The notes under the pieces were generated by a model that saw nothing but the letters and a program-made list of their open reading frames with translations, searched no databases and was not told the origin of the DNA. Shown here in pieces: positions 14,355 to 23,200 of a stretch of 32,409 nt of DNA. The stretch spans positions 1 through 32,409 of the forward strand of contig JADGPR010000033.1 in NCBI GenBank assembly GCA_017882335.1, in the 5' to 3' direction. Positions within the stretch are counted from its first letter, which is position 1. Each line of letters opens with the position of its first letter. The position numbers and the translations under genes are program-made. The stretch is from Bacteroidales bacterium. GTDB lineage: Bacteria; Bacteroidota; Bacteroidia; Bacteroidales; FEN-979.

Positions 14355-14666
14355 TTAAACACAACTGGCGGGCTTTGGGATCCCTGCGACCTTCGCAGCT
14401 TTCTTCATGGGAGCACCCGGGAATAGGCCATAAAATCCTTTGATATCTACGATCCCCGAATGACCAACTAACCTGATCGTAAGGGTTTCACTTTTCTTCT
14501 GTTTTTCACGCAGATAATTCAGGATCGCGAAATGTTGTTCCGTAAGTTCGAGACCCTCTTCTTTTGCAATTTCAACGGCAATTTCTTTTGTCCATTGGGA
14601 AGGATCTGTCAGATATCCTTCTTCGGTAACGTCGACTGTTACACCTGCTATTGCTTTCTGTGACAT
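14355..14666 (-). CDS. TusE/DsrC-family protein with a single C-terminal cysteine
   Basis: 103 aa. EGYLTDPSQWTKEIAVEIA, LTEQHFAILNYLRE, the central LFPGAPMKKAAK and the terminal GIPKPASCV are the family signatures. The penultimate Cys102 (CysA) is present. Position 91, where dissimilatory DsrC has the second cysteine (CysB), is Ala. The protein therefore resembles TusE-type relay proteins and cannot form the intramolecular CysA-CysB trisulfide of DsrC. It probably accepts persulfide sulfur from the DsrE2/SQR side. It is in an operon with SQR, DUF1641 and DsrE2. Confidence 0.88.
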   Translation of the reverse strand: MSQKAIAGVTVDVTEEGYLTDPSQWTKEIAVEIAKEEGLELTEQHFAILNYLREKQKKSETLTIRLVGHSGIVDIKGFYGLFPGAPMKKAAKVAGIPKPASCV

Positions 14667-14694
14667 AAAAATGAATTTTAGATTTATGAATTGA

Positions 14695-14732
14695 GTTTAT
14701 AAAGTTTGTAAAGTTTATAAAGTTATAAAGTA
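14695..14732. repeat. Nonamer array GTTTATAAA
   Basis: Four near-copies of a 9-bp unit (GTTTATAAA, GTTTGTAAA, GTTTATAAA, GTTATAAA) lie in the spacer upstream of the TusE/DsrC gene. Confidence 0.7.
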
Positions 14733-14747
14733 CCATTAATCTTTTTA

Positions 14748-14813
14748 CTCACCAGTTCGCCAGTTCACCAATTCACCAGTTTTTTGTTTCGCTAATTCGC
14801 TATTCCGCTATTT
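14748..14813. repeat. Octamer array CTCACCAG / TTCGCTAA entering a coding 3' end
   Basis: CTCACCAG, TTCGCCAG, TTCACCAA and TTCACCAG are followed by TTTCGCTA, ATTCGCTA and TTCCGCTA. The last units encode the stop codon and final residues (EIAE) of the minus-strand DUF1641 gene. It is the inverted form of the CTGGTGAG arrays at 23891 and 30201. Confidence 0.8.
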
Positions 14814-15462
14814 CTTTTACTAACCTTAGCGAGTAGGAAATTGATTTTCTCACCTCTTTCGAACGAAGCTGGCGGAAGATCTGCCACAGGGAAAGATTGT
14901 CCTTTTCATCTTCCATCTTTACCTCTGTAATCACCCTGGTGGCCCTGTTCAACGCAGCAACAAGAGCAGGATCGGAGAGATTCCGCAGGATTCCGGCGAT
15001 ATTTTCCAGGTTGCCTTCTACTTTCCGGAGGTCTTCCACTGTAAATGTCTGGATCCATTTATCCATAAAACGCGATAACTGCCGGATATAGTCAAAATAT
15101 CCCTTCTGGTCCAGTTCATTCATTTTATTCACTGCATCCAGCCCCACCTGATGCAGGATCGGGGTGGCATCCTTCATAAAATCCCTTGCACTTTCCATCA
15201 TGCCGAGCATTTCATGAAATGTGTCGAGGTTTTGAAGGACCTTGATGACCAAACAGGAGATGCCACAGGAATCAAGTTCCACCTGTGCCTTGTCGAGCAT
15301 TACAACGCTGTGTTTGAATGCATCTTTTGCAACAATGGAAACATCAGTAACGAGGTCGTCAAATTCCTCTCTTTTCCTGTTTTGCTGCTCCACAAACTCC
15401 AGCAGCCGGTCCAGTTTTTGGTCGAGGTGTTGGATTTGTTCCCGGATATCTTTTTCTTCCAT
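14800..15462 (-). CDS. DUF1641 domain protein
   Basis: 220 aa, mostly helical. A coiled-coil N-terminus (IQHLDQKLDRLLEFVEQQNRK) precedes the DUF1641 core: LSDPALVAALNRATRVITE and the segment around KVEGNLENIAGILRNL. DUF1641 genes recur beside SQR-type oxidoreductases and formate dehydrogenase accessory genes. The biochemical role is unknown; scaffolding or membrane recruitment of SQR is one guess. It starts 8 bp after the SQR stop. Its last codons lie in a repeat array. Confidence 0.85.
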   Translation of the reverse strand: MEEKDIREQIQHLDQKLDRLLEFVEQQNRKREEFDDLVTDVSIVAKDAFKHSVVMLDKAQVELDSCGISCLVIKVLQNLDTFHEMLGMMESARDFMKDATPILHQVGLDAVNKMNELDQKGYFDYIRQLSRFMDKWIQTFTVEDLRKVEGNLENIAGILRNLSDPALVAALNRATRVITEVKMEDEKDNLSLWQIFRQLRSKEVRKSISYSLRLVKEIAE

Positions 15463-15470
15463 GATTCTAT

Positions 15471-16700
15471 TTACATTTTTTTACCTGCCATAGTCATTTT
15501 GGAATCTATCGGCATTTCCTTGCCTTTTAACAGGATGTGCCAGTAGATCCACCGGAACATCAGTTTCCCGTAGTGATTGGTACGGCTTTCTTTCAATAAC
15601 CCGAAAGGGCCAATGCCCGGGAAAGGGAAAAATCCCGGAAGAGGTTCAGTATCATAATTGAAATCGATGAGGGCGCCTTTGCCAAATCCGGTTTCGATAT
15701 AGCAGTTGGCATGGCCGTCGAAGGAGGCTGTGAAGGGTCTGTTTTCGATTGCACAGAGTAAATTCTCCGTCAGAACATCGGCTTGAAAATGCACTACAGA
15801 CCCGGCTTTGGAGGTCGGGAAATTTCCTGCATCCCCGATCACGAAGATATTGGGAAAAAGATCCGACTGCAGGGTGTGTTTATGGGCTTTTGCAAAATTC
15901 ATATCATCGCCCAACCCGCTCCGGCCAATCAACGGATCTCCTTTATGAACAGGTACGGTTACAAGGCAGTCGTAGGGGATTTCCCTTTCATCATAAGAAA
16001 CGATGACCTTCCTTTCGCTATCCACTTTTTCAAGATAGAAATCCGGAACGATTCGGATGTTCTTATCTTCAAGTAAATTTCCCAGCATTTTCGAGGCCCT
16101 CGGCTTGGTAAATGCGCCTGACATCGGGGTTACATAGGTAATGTTCACCTTTTTCCGCAATCCCCTTTCTACGAAAAATGCATCGGCAAACATCACGAAT
16201 TCCAATGGAGCAACCGGGCATTTAATGGGAATTTCGGCGATGTTCAGTACCAGTTCGCCTCCCTGCCAGGTCTTGAAGAAATTGGCCAGCGCCAGCGCTC
16301 CTTCAATAGTATAAAAGTCGAAAATGTTCTTGTGCCAGGAAGGACCTTTCATGCCCGGCGTTTCCTCCGGTACCGTCCGCGTGCCTGTCGCGATGATGAG
16401 AAAATCGTATTTCAGGGAAACGCCATCATTCAGGATCACATGATTCTCCGGCGCATTGATCTTCTCAATTTCTGCGAAAATGATATTCACCCCCAACGGA
16501 AGAAAACTGGTTTTGGGTTTTACAACATCAGCATGGGTATACATCCCGAAAGGAATAAATAAAAAACCCGGCTGATAATAATGGGTTTTGAGTTGATCCA
16601 CAATGGTGATCTCCCATTCTTCACGGGCCAGGATCTTTCGCATTTTATTTGCCATAATAGTTCCACCTGTTCCGGCACCAAGTATCAGTAGTTTTTTCAT
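15471..16700 (-). CDS. Sulfide:quinone oxidoreductase-like flavoprotein
   Basis: 409 aa from ATG 16700, preceded by GGGGA; a longer frame to 16739 would cross the promoter box. FAD motif LLILGAGTGGTIMANKM at the N-terminus; IIATGTRTVPEETPG; PIKCPVAPLEF with Cys161, a classic SQR position; VIGDAGNFPTSKAGSVVHFQA for FAD contact; further Cys245 and Cys333 (ANCYIETG). The product is a peripheral membrane enzyme oxidising sulfide to polysulfide or protein persulfide and reducing quinone. The SQR subtype cannot be fixed from motifs. It heads the operon with DUF1641, TusE/DsrC and DsrE2, implying direct sulfur hand-off. Confidence 0.85.
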   Translation of the reverse strand: MKKLLILGAGTGGTIMANKMRKILAREEWEITIVDQLKTHYYQPGFLFIPFGMYTHADVVKPKTSFLPLGVNIIFAEIEKINAPENHVILNDGVSLKYDFLIIATGTRTVPEETPGMKGPSWHKNIFDFYTIEGALALANFFKTWQGGELVLNIAEIPIKCPVAPLEFVMFADAFFVERGLRKKVNITYVTPMSGAFTKPRASKMLGNLLEDKNIRIVPDFYLEKVDSERKVIVSYDEREIPYDCLVTVPVHKGDPLIGRSGLGDDMNFAKAHKHTLQSDLFPNIFVIGDAGNFPTSKAGSVVHFQADVLTENLLCAIENRPFTASFDGHANCYIETGFGKGALIDFNYDTEPLPGFFPFPGIGPFGLLKESRTNHYGKLMFRWIYWHILLKGKEMPIDSKMTMAGKKM

Positions 16701-16736
16701 TCCCCGAATTGTTTTTTTTGTTTGTGAAATTTTTAA

Positions 16737-16744
16737 CAAATGTA
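16737..16744 (-). promoter_or_regulatory. -7 box for SQR operon
   Basis: TACATTTG on the minus strand matches TAnnTTTG, 36 bp before the SQR start. It supports ATG 16700 over the longer frame. Confidence 0.55.
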
Positions 16745-16834
16745 AATATAAATATTATTCGATATGAAAAATTTGTAAAAAAAAGGTATTTTATTTTTCA
16801 TGCCTCATTTTCCCGCTCGTTTCCAATTCCTTCA

Positions 16835-16842
16835 TACCTTTG
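16835..16842 (+). promoter_or_regulatory. -7 box for ruvX-def
   Basis: TACCTTTG matches TAnnTTTG, 17 bp before ATG 16860. It lies inside the longer frame from 16800, so it decides the ruvX start. Confidence 0.6.
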
Positions 16843-16859
16843 TAGCGATTTTTGAAACA

Positions 16860-17282
16860 ATGGGAAGGATACTTGCGATCGATTACGGACAAAAGAGGGT
16901 TGGACTTGCTGTGACCGATGAGTTGAAGATCATTGCCACAGCACTGGTTACGGTTCCTGCAAATGAGGTCATGGCCTTCCTGAAAGAGTATACATTGCGG
17001 AATGCGGTGGAGTGTTTTGTTGTTGGAGAACCTAGACAGATGAACAATACGGCTTCGGATTCGGCAAAATACATCGAGCCCTTTATCCGGAGACTGAAAG
17101 CAGAATTCCCGGAAATACCGGTAGAAAGGATGGATGAGCGGTTTACTTCTATGATAGCCGTGCAGGCCATACGGGAATCAGGGGCGAAGAAAAAAGATCG
17201 CAGGGATAAATCGCTGGTTGATACCGTCAGCGCTGTGATCATCCTGCAGTCTTTTATGGAAAAACGAACGATGACAAAGTAA
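16860..17282 (+). CDS. ruvX: RuvX/YqgF pre-16S rRNA nuclease
   Basis: 140 aa from ATG 16860. MGRILAIDYGQKRVGLAVTD contains the catalytic Asp7 of the RNase H-like fold; FVVGEPRQMNN, PVERMDERFTS and KSLVDTVSAVIILQSF supply the remaining conserved acidic motifs. The enzyme matures the 16S rRNA 5' end. It is 44 bp upstream of def on the same strand. Only the annotation start needed correcting, since the promoter lies inside the longer frame. Confidence 0.95.
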   Translation: MGRILAIDYGQKRVGLAVTDELKIIATALVTVPANEVMAFLKEYTLRNAVECFVVGEPRQMNNTASDSAKYIEPFIRRLKAEFPEIPVERMDERFTSMIAVQAIRESGAKKKDRRDKSLVDTVSAVIILQSFMEKRTMTK

Positions 17283-17326
17283 CCACATCGTCCGGGCATT
17301 TTTTAACCAATAAATAGCAAAACAGA

Positions 17327-17899
17327 ATGATTCTTCCGGTTATAGCATTTGGTCATCCTACGTTAAAAAAAGTTGCAAAAGAAATCAATCCGGATCATCC
17401 CGGCCTGGAAAAGCTTATCGGCGACATGTTTGAAACCATGTACCAGTCTGATGGCGTCGGACTGGCGTCACCGCAGGTTAACCAATCCATCCGCCTTTTT
17501 ATTATCGATGCTGCTCCCTATGCCGATAAATACGCTGAAGCAAAAGATTTCAAGAAGGTATTTATCAATGCGAAAATCTATAAAGAAGAGGGTGATGAAT
17601 GGGGTTTCAATGAAGGCTGTCTCTGTTTTCCCGGAGTCCGCGAGGATGTTCAGCGGAAACCGGTAATTTACATGCGCTACCAGGATGAAAATTTTCAATC
17701 TCATGATGACCGTTTCCACGGAATTGTGGCCCGCGTGATCCAGCATGAATATGATCATACCGAGGGCATCCTCTTTATCGACAGGCTGAGTTCATTGCGG
17801 AAAATGCTCCTGAAAGGCAAACTGAACGATATCTCCAAGGGGAATGTGGATACATTTTATAAGATGATCTTCCCCTTGCAGAAAAAAGGCAGAAAGTAA
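17327..17899 (+). CDS. def: Peptide deformylase
   Basis: 190 aa. The three metal-site motifs are intact: GVGLASPQ (43-50), EGCLCFPG (96-103, Cys98) and HEYDH (140-144). The enzyme removes the N-formyl group from nascent proteins using Fe(II) or a similar metal. The region around 58-92 is longer than in the E. coli protein, as usual in Bacteroidetes. The TAA stop is the first unit of a heptamer array (TAATTGA repeats). Confidence 0.96.
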   Translation: MILPVIAFGHPTLKKVAKEINPDHPGLEKLIGDMFETMYQSDGVGLASPQVNQSIRLFIIDAAPYADKYAEAKDFKKVFINAKIYKEEGDEWGFNEGCLCFPGVREDVQRKPVIYMRYQDENFQSHDDRFHGIVARVIQHEYDHTEGILFIDRLSSLRKMLLKGKLNDISKGNVDTFYKMIFPLQKKGRK

Positions 17900-18064
17900 T
17901 TGATAATTGAAAATTGATAATGCATAATTGAAATTGAATTCCACAACCCAATACCCTTTACCCACACATCCAGCATCCAGCATCCAGCATCTAAAACCTA
18001 ATACCTAAAAACAAATATTCATAATTCATAATTCATAATTCAAACTCATAATTCATAATTAATT
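17897..18064. repeat. Mosaic heptamer array filling the def-TPR spacer
   Basis: The 173-bp spacer is almost entirely 7-bp units in changing families: TAATTGA (x5-6, starting at the def stop), CCCAATA/CCCTTTA, CATCCAG (x3), CATCTAA/AACCTAA/TACCTAA and TTCATAA (x5). It ends about 8 bp before the next ATG. No gene or promoter box is seen in it. Confidence 0.85.
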
Positions 18065-18072
18065 CGTTTCCC

Positions 18073-18657
18073 ATGAGAAAATTAAGTTTACTAACAATAG
18101 TTCTGGCATTCGCTGTTCTATCTGGTTGTTCCCCATCCAGGGAAAAATCGATTAAAACGATCACCGGTTTGGAAACCAGGCTGTTCTCCCCGGCTGCGAC
18201 TGGGTTTGATAAAGTAAAGGCCGACAGCCTTCTTTCAGCTTATGAATCCTTTATGAAACATTTCCCGGAGGATTCGCTTACCGTGAAAATCACCTTCAAA
18301 GCTGCAAACCTGGGCATGAACATGGGAGATGGTACAAAAGCCATCGAACTTTTCGACAAGTTTATTGAAAAATACCCGGATAACCCGAAAGCCGCTGTCT
18401 CCTTGTTTTTCAAAGCTTATATCTACGAAAACCAGATAAAGAATCTGGATAAGGCCAAGGAGATCTACTTGCAATTCATTGAAAAGTACCCCGAGGGCGA
18501 TTTTACCAATGATGCGCGGATTGCCTTACAAAACCTTGGAAAATCACCGGAACAGATGGTCCGGGAATTCGAGGAAAAACGCAAAACTGACAGCATTCGT
18601 GTTGCAGACTCGCTGGCCGCGTTGAAACCAGTCAAACATCCAAAGAAAAAGAAATAA
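18073..18657 (+). CDS. TPR-repeat lipoprotein
   Basis: 194 aa. Signal peptide with lipobox LSGC (Cys19). Two or three TPR-like repeats follow: SLLSAYESFMKHFPEDS, KAIELFDKFIEKYPDNPKAAV and KAKEIYLQFIEKYPEGDFTNDARIAL. They are followed by a charged tail (HPKKKK). It resembles BamD/YbgF-type outer-membrane or periplasmic scaffolding lipoproteins, but no specific partner can be named. The gene is immediately preceded by a heptamer array and has no recognisable promoter box. Confidence 0.85.
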   Translation: MRKLSLLTIVLAFAVLSGCSPSREKSIKTITGLETRLFSPAATGFDKVKADSLLSAYESFMKHFPEDSLTVKITFKAANLGMNMGDGTKAIELFDKFIEKYPDNPKAAVSLFFKAYIYENQIKNLDKAKEIYLQFIEKYPEGDFTNDARIALQNLGKSPEQMVREFEEKRKTDSIRVADSLAALKPVKHPKKKK

Positions 18658-18675
18658 ACCGGGACCGGGATTCTT

Positions 18676-19467
18676 CTATTTAAAGAATTTCTCCATAGCA
18701 TTGGCAAGGTCGGAGGGGGTGACTTCTTTCGACAGATGTCCTTCGTGGCTGTAAGAGATTGTTCCGCGTTCTTCCGAAACAATGATAGCCAGGGAATCGG
18801 ATTTTTCGGTGATCCCTACGGCAGCGCGGTGGCGCAAACCATAATTGGGTGGAACTTCCGGGTTACTGCTGACCGGCAGGATGCACCGTGCCGCACGGAT
18901 GGTACCGCCGGCAATAATCACTGCACCATCGTGAAGGGGGCTGTTCTTGAAAAAGATCGTTTCCAGAAGAAACTCGGAGATCCTGGCATCCATTACCTGT
19001 CCCGTTTCAATATAAGCCTTTAACTCATTTTGCCCTGTGATCACGATCAGGGCTCCGGTATGGGTATCTGCCATTTTCTGACAGGCCTTGACGATCGTGT
19101 CAATGTGAAAGTGGATGGGATCATCCAGCTGAATCTTCCAGAAGAGGAAACGTTTCCGGGTCGACTTGATGATCCGGGTATTTCCCACCATGAGGAGAAA
19201 CTGCCGGATCTCCGGCTGAAATACCACGATCAGCGCAATAAATCCGACACTGATAAACTGCCCGAGGATCTCGCTCAGCAGTTGCATCTGGAATGCCTTA
19301 ACCACTTTCCAGATCAGGTAAACTGCAATGATGCCTATGAAGATCCGTATAGCGGCTGTACCCTTTACAAGGTTGTACACCTCGTACAGCAATACTGAAA
19401 AGAGTATGACATCGATGATGTCGACGATGCGGATGTCAAAAAGACCGGTAATGCTGAGGAGAAGCAA
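18676..19467 (-). CDS. cdaA: Diadenylate cyclase CdaA, likely TTG start
   Basis: 263 aa from TTG 19467 (LLLSITGLFDIRIVDIIDV). The frame is open to an ATG at 19566, but a -7 box (19510-19517) and a repeat array lie inside that extension and no ATG follows them. Three N-terminal helices precede the DAC domain, with LHDGAVII (DGA) and GLRHRAAVG (RHR) as the nucleotide-binding motifs. It makes c-di-AMP from ATP, controlling potassium and cell-wall homeostasis. In many bacteria of this phylum it is a single-copy gene. Its 5' leader would consist of heptamer repeats. Confidence 0.9.
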   Translation of the reverse strand: MLLLSITGLFDIRIVDIIDVILFSVLLYEVYNLVKGTAAIRIFIGIIAVYLIWKVVKAFQMQLLSEILGQFISVGFIALIVVFQPEIRQFLLMVGNTRIIKSTRKRFLFWKIQLDDPIHFHIDTIVKACQKMADTHTGALIVITGQNELKAYIETGQVMDARISEFLLETIFFKNSPLHDGAVIIAGGTIRAARCILPVSSNPEVPPNYGLRHRAAVGITEKSDSLAIIVSEERGTISYSHEGHLSKEVTPSDLANAMEKFFK

Positions 19468-19470
19468 CTC

Positions 19471-19502
19471 TTGAATTATGAAATTTGAATTATGAATTAT
19501 GA
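19471..19502. repeat. Heptamer array TGAATTA in the cdaA leader
   Basis: TGAATTA, TGAAATT, TGAATTA, TGAATTA: the inverted form of the TTCATAA family at about 18020-18062. It fills the interval between the predicted transcription start and the TTG start of cdaA. Confidence 0.75.
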
Positions 19503-19509
19503 TATCCGG

Positions 19510-19517
19510 CAAAAGTA
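19510..19517 (-). promoter_or_regulatory. -7 box for cdaA
   Basis: TACTTTTG on the minus strand, about 43 bp before TTG 19467. If used, it excludes the ATG at 19566. Confidence 0.5.
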
Positions 19518-19581
19518 AGAAAATTCCGGATTCCGGGTTAATATGTGAAATGTGAAATGTAATCAATTATTTTGTAGTTTT

Positions 19582-19622
19582 AAAATCCCCAAACCACGTA
19601 CTAAGTCAACGGCCGGGATTTT
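19582..19622 (+). terminator. Possible terminator or leader hairpin
   Basis: AAAATCCC (19582-19589) and GGGATTTT (19615-19622) can pair across a 25-nt loop and are followed by more T's. It lies between divergent genes, so what it would terminate is unclear. Confidence 0.25.
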
Positions 19623-19705
19623 TTTAATAGTCAAATGTTTGTAATTTCGTATTTTCATTCCGCATCAGTATAAACCCGGCATTAATTTCCAATTTGATTT
19701 TTAAT

Positions 19706-20173
19706 ATGAAGAACTTCGGGATAATATTCCTTTCATACCTCCTTATTTTTTCTTCTGTGGTATTTTTCTCCTGTAAAAAAGAAAAAGCAGGGGGCGGATC
19801 GAAAAGTTCCGCATATAACGACAACAGCAGCCATAATGTCGGTACAGCTTGCATGAACTGCCATAATTCAGGAGGATCGAATCAATACTGGTGGACTGTT
19901 GCCGGAACGGTTTTTAAACCGGATTCAACCAGCCTGAATTCCAATTCGACGATTTATTTATTCAGTGGCGCAAATGGAACAGGGAACCTTCTTCTCACAC
20001 TTCCAGTTGACGTAAAAGGTAATTTTTATACTTCCTCTTCAGTCAGTTTCGGATCCGGTCTCTATCCTGAGGTAAAAAGTTCCTCAGGTGAAATTCGTTA
20101 TATGCAATCGCCCACAACAAACGGAAACTGCAATTCTTGTCACAACTCTTCAAAGAGAATCATTGTTAACTAA
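19706..20173 (+). CDS. Lipoprotein with two CxxCH heme motifs
   Basis: 155 aa from ATG 19706; the longer frame would use TTG. Lipobox-like FFSC (Cys23) follows a hydrophobic signal. CMNCH (49-53) and CNSCH (142-146) are the only two heme-binding motifs, one near each end. Between them is a short beta-rich segment (YWWTVAGTVF, TIYLFSGANGTGNLLLTLP) like a carboxypeptidase-regulatory or transthyretin-like fold. It is likely an extracytoplasmic di-heme or metal-binding protein; the electron partner is not evident. No heme-lyase or cytochrome-maturation gene is in the window. Confidence 0.75.
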   Translation: MKNFGIIFLSYLLIFSSVVFFSCKKEKAGGGSKSSAYNDNSSHNVGTACMNCHNSGGSNQYWWTVAGTVFKPDSTSLNSNSTIYLFSGANGTGNLLLTLPVDVKGNFYTSSSVSFGSGLYPEVKSSSGEIRYMQSPTTNGNCNSCHNSSKRIIVN

Positions 20174-20187
20174 GGATCTCTATTACC

Positions 20188-20221
20188 TTTTTCATTTTTC
20201 ATTCTTCATTCTTCATTATCC
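20188..20221. repeat. Heptamer array TTCATTC
   Basis: TTCATTT, TTCATTC, TTCATTC and TTCATTA follow each other 15 bp after the upstream stop codon, and a -7 box follows 23 bp later. Confidence 0.65.
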
Positions 20222-20243
20222 TTCCATTTCCCTTCGATTTATG

Positions 20244-20251
20244 TATCTTTG
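20244..20251 (+). promoter_or_regulatory. -7 box for first FISUMP gene
   Basis: TATCTTTG matches TAnnTTTG, 45 bp upstream of ATG 20297. Confidence 0.55.
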
Positions 20252-20296
20252 TTTTAATCAGACAACTTATTGGAAGAAAATTGCCTGATTACTAAA

Positions 20297-23200
20297 ATGA
20301 GAATACGTTACTTTTTTCTGCTTCTTCTGTTGTTTTTCTCTTGCACCAGTGTGGTGTTTGCCCAGCTGACAGTTACCCAGGGTGCCGCTTTGGGTATGAC
20401 CCCTCTTCAACTGGTTCAATCCAGGCTTGTGGGCCAAGGTGTCACAGTTTCAAATGTAACGTTCAACGGTTCTGCCACAAATATTACCTCAAACCAGATC
20501 GGCTCTTTTGATGCCGTCGTTGGAGCTTATGTTCAATTAGGGCTCAGTGGTGGCATTATCATGTCCAGCGGGAAGGTTATAGATGCAATCGGGCCAAATA
20601 CGCTACCATTGGCCAGCTCTGCAATGGGTACGCCCGGCGATCCAGATCTAAACCTGCTCTCAGGAAAAACCACTGCTGATGCAGCTATTATAGAATTTGA
20701 TTTTATTCCTGTTGCCGATACGCTAAAGTTTCAATATGTATTTGGCTCAGAGGAATTTTTCTTTTATTGTAATTCAAATTACAACGATTGTTTTGGATTT
20801 TTCCTAAGTGGTCCTGGTATAACCGGCCCCTATTCCAACAACAGTATCAATATTGCCAAAATGTTTGATGGCATTACTGATGTTACAATTAATAACCTCT
20901 GTAATGATAACATGTCTCAATGGTGTAATGCCCCGACCACTGGCTGGCCAACCTGTACCTTTCCTCGCGGGGACGGTGTATATTTCAGGTACAATGGATT
21001 CTCATTCGTGTTCACAGCCTGGCATATTGTTCAACCCTGCCAGGTTTACCATATTAAGTTAGCTGTTGCAGATGCATATGATGATATATGGGACTCAGGA
21101 GTTTTTTTGCAGGAAAACAGTTTTTCGGCAAGCGGTTTTACCGTCACTAATAATTTTACTCACCCGGGTCTCGGACAGGTGGCCATTGAAGGCTGCAGCG
21201 ATGCCACAATCACTTTTAAGCTTCAAGCGCCGACGCCAATAAATGATACCATTCGTTACACCATCGGTGGAACTGCCACCAATGGCATTGATTATACTTC
21301 TATTCCGGATAGTGTAATCATTCCTGCCGGGATGGACAGCGTTTTTCTCGTCATTCATCCCCTGATGGATAATATCCCTGAAGGCACCGAAATGGTAATT
21401 CTGGACATCCCGATGATTAATTGCAGCGGAGGAACCACTTACCATGACACCATCTTTATCCTCGACAATTTTACACTCATCGCCAGTGTCGGGAATGACA
21501 CCTCGATCTGCCAGGGACAATCGGTCACACTTCATGCCCAGCATACCGGGGGGCAAGTCCCTTACAGTTATTTATGGAATACCGGATCGACACTTCAGCA
21601 GATTACGGTATCCCCACCCATAGGGCCAAACATCTATTATGTGGATATAACCGACGGATGTACAACTGTTGCAAGGGATACCGTGATTGTCAACGTGCTT
21701 GCCCATCCTGTGGTTACAAATATTAATCTGGTCTCAACAGTATGTACGGGATTTGCGACAAATATTGTCCCAGAATCAAGCGTACTGGGATCGACATTTT
21801 CATGGACCCCCACATGCGGCAATATTAATATTTCCGGATATTCGGCAGGAAGCGGACTGACGATCAACCAGACGTTGTTTAATACGGGAACAACCATTGA
21901 TACGGTCATTTATCATGTTACCGCAATAGCAGCGGGTTGTACTTCTTCCCTGGTGAAAGACTTTAAAGTTGCCGTGATCCCCGCTGCTGATGCCTATTTC
22001 CAGCCAAACGGCCAGTCGTTCTGCACTGGGGGAATCACCGCAATCTCGATCCTGTCGCACCTTTCCGGCACTACATATTCATGGACATACACCCTGGGCT
22101 CAGCCAACCTGAACGGAGCCGCAAACGGGAATGGAAATCTTATTACTCAAAACCTGATCAATTCGGGGTTTACGATCGATACTGTAACTTATCACATTAC
22201 TCCCGTAAACAGCGGTTGCACGGGATCAATATTCAATGTAAAAGTAGCAGTTTACCCGATCCCTGATTCATGGTCCACACCTGCTGCTCAATCATTGTGC
22301 GGAGGTAATTCAACCGGCCTCAGCCTTTCTTCTCATGTAGCAGGCGCAATCTTCACCTGGACGGCAACCTGTCCTTCCTCCAATGTTGGCGGCTATGGTC
22401 CCGGCAGCGGAACATCCATCATCCAAACATTGACCAATTCCGGCACTACCAGTGAAGTCGTCACTTATACCGTGACTCCAATGGCAAACGGTTGCACCGG
22501 AAACACTTTAACAACCATCCTGGTTACCGTCACTGCGACCCCTGTACTGACCAATACCACATTATTTTCCGTCTGTTCCGGAGGTACTACAAATATTGTT
22601 TTGCAATCCAACCCATCACCTGCAACTTTTGCCTGGACAGCCAGCGGCAGTTCCCCGAATGTTACAGGATTTTCATCAGGTTCCGGCAGTTCCATAATTC
22701 AAAGCCTGGCCAGCACAGGTTTTAATAATGAAACCGTTACCTACAGCGTAACCCCATTCTTTCTGGGATGTTCGGGAATAACCACAAATGTATTGGTCAC
22801 CGTATTTCCTGTTGCTGATGTTTATTTCATACCCAACGGGCAAACCATTTGTTCCGGGACAGCGCCTTCCATCGGGCTCAACTCCCATGTTACCGGCGCA
22901 AGCTATACCTGGAATGGCAGCGGAAGTTCAGGAAATATCAGCGGGTTTGGGCCGGGTTCAGGCAGCCCGATCAGCCAGTTGTTGAACAGTACCGGCTCAA
23001 ACATTGAAACTGTAACCTATACTATAACCCCATCTGCCAATGGTTGCACAGGAACTCCGAATAACGTGGTTGTTATCGTAAAACCCCTGGCTGCAGTTTC
23101 ATTTACTCCCTGCACCGATATAATCACCACCACCGATGCCAACCTGATTACGCTGAAGGGCGGATTGCCCCTGGGCGGAACATATTCAGGAACCGGCGTC

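Noticed and set aside
19510-19566. Extended N-terminus of CdaA from ATG 19566
   Set aside because: It contains a promoter box and leads into a repeat array, and CdaA similarity begins only after TTG 19467.
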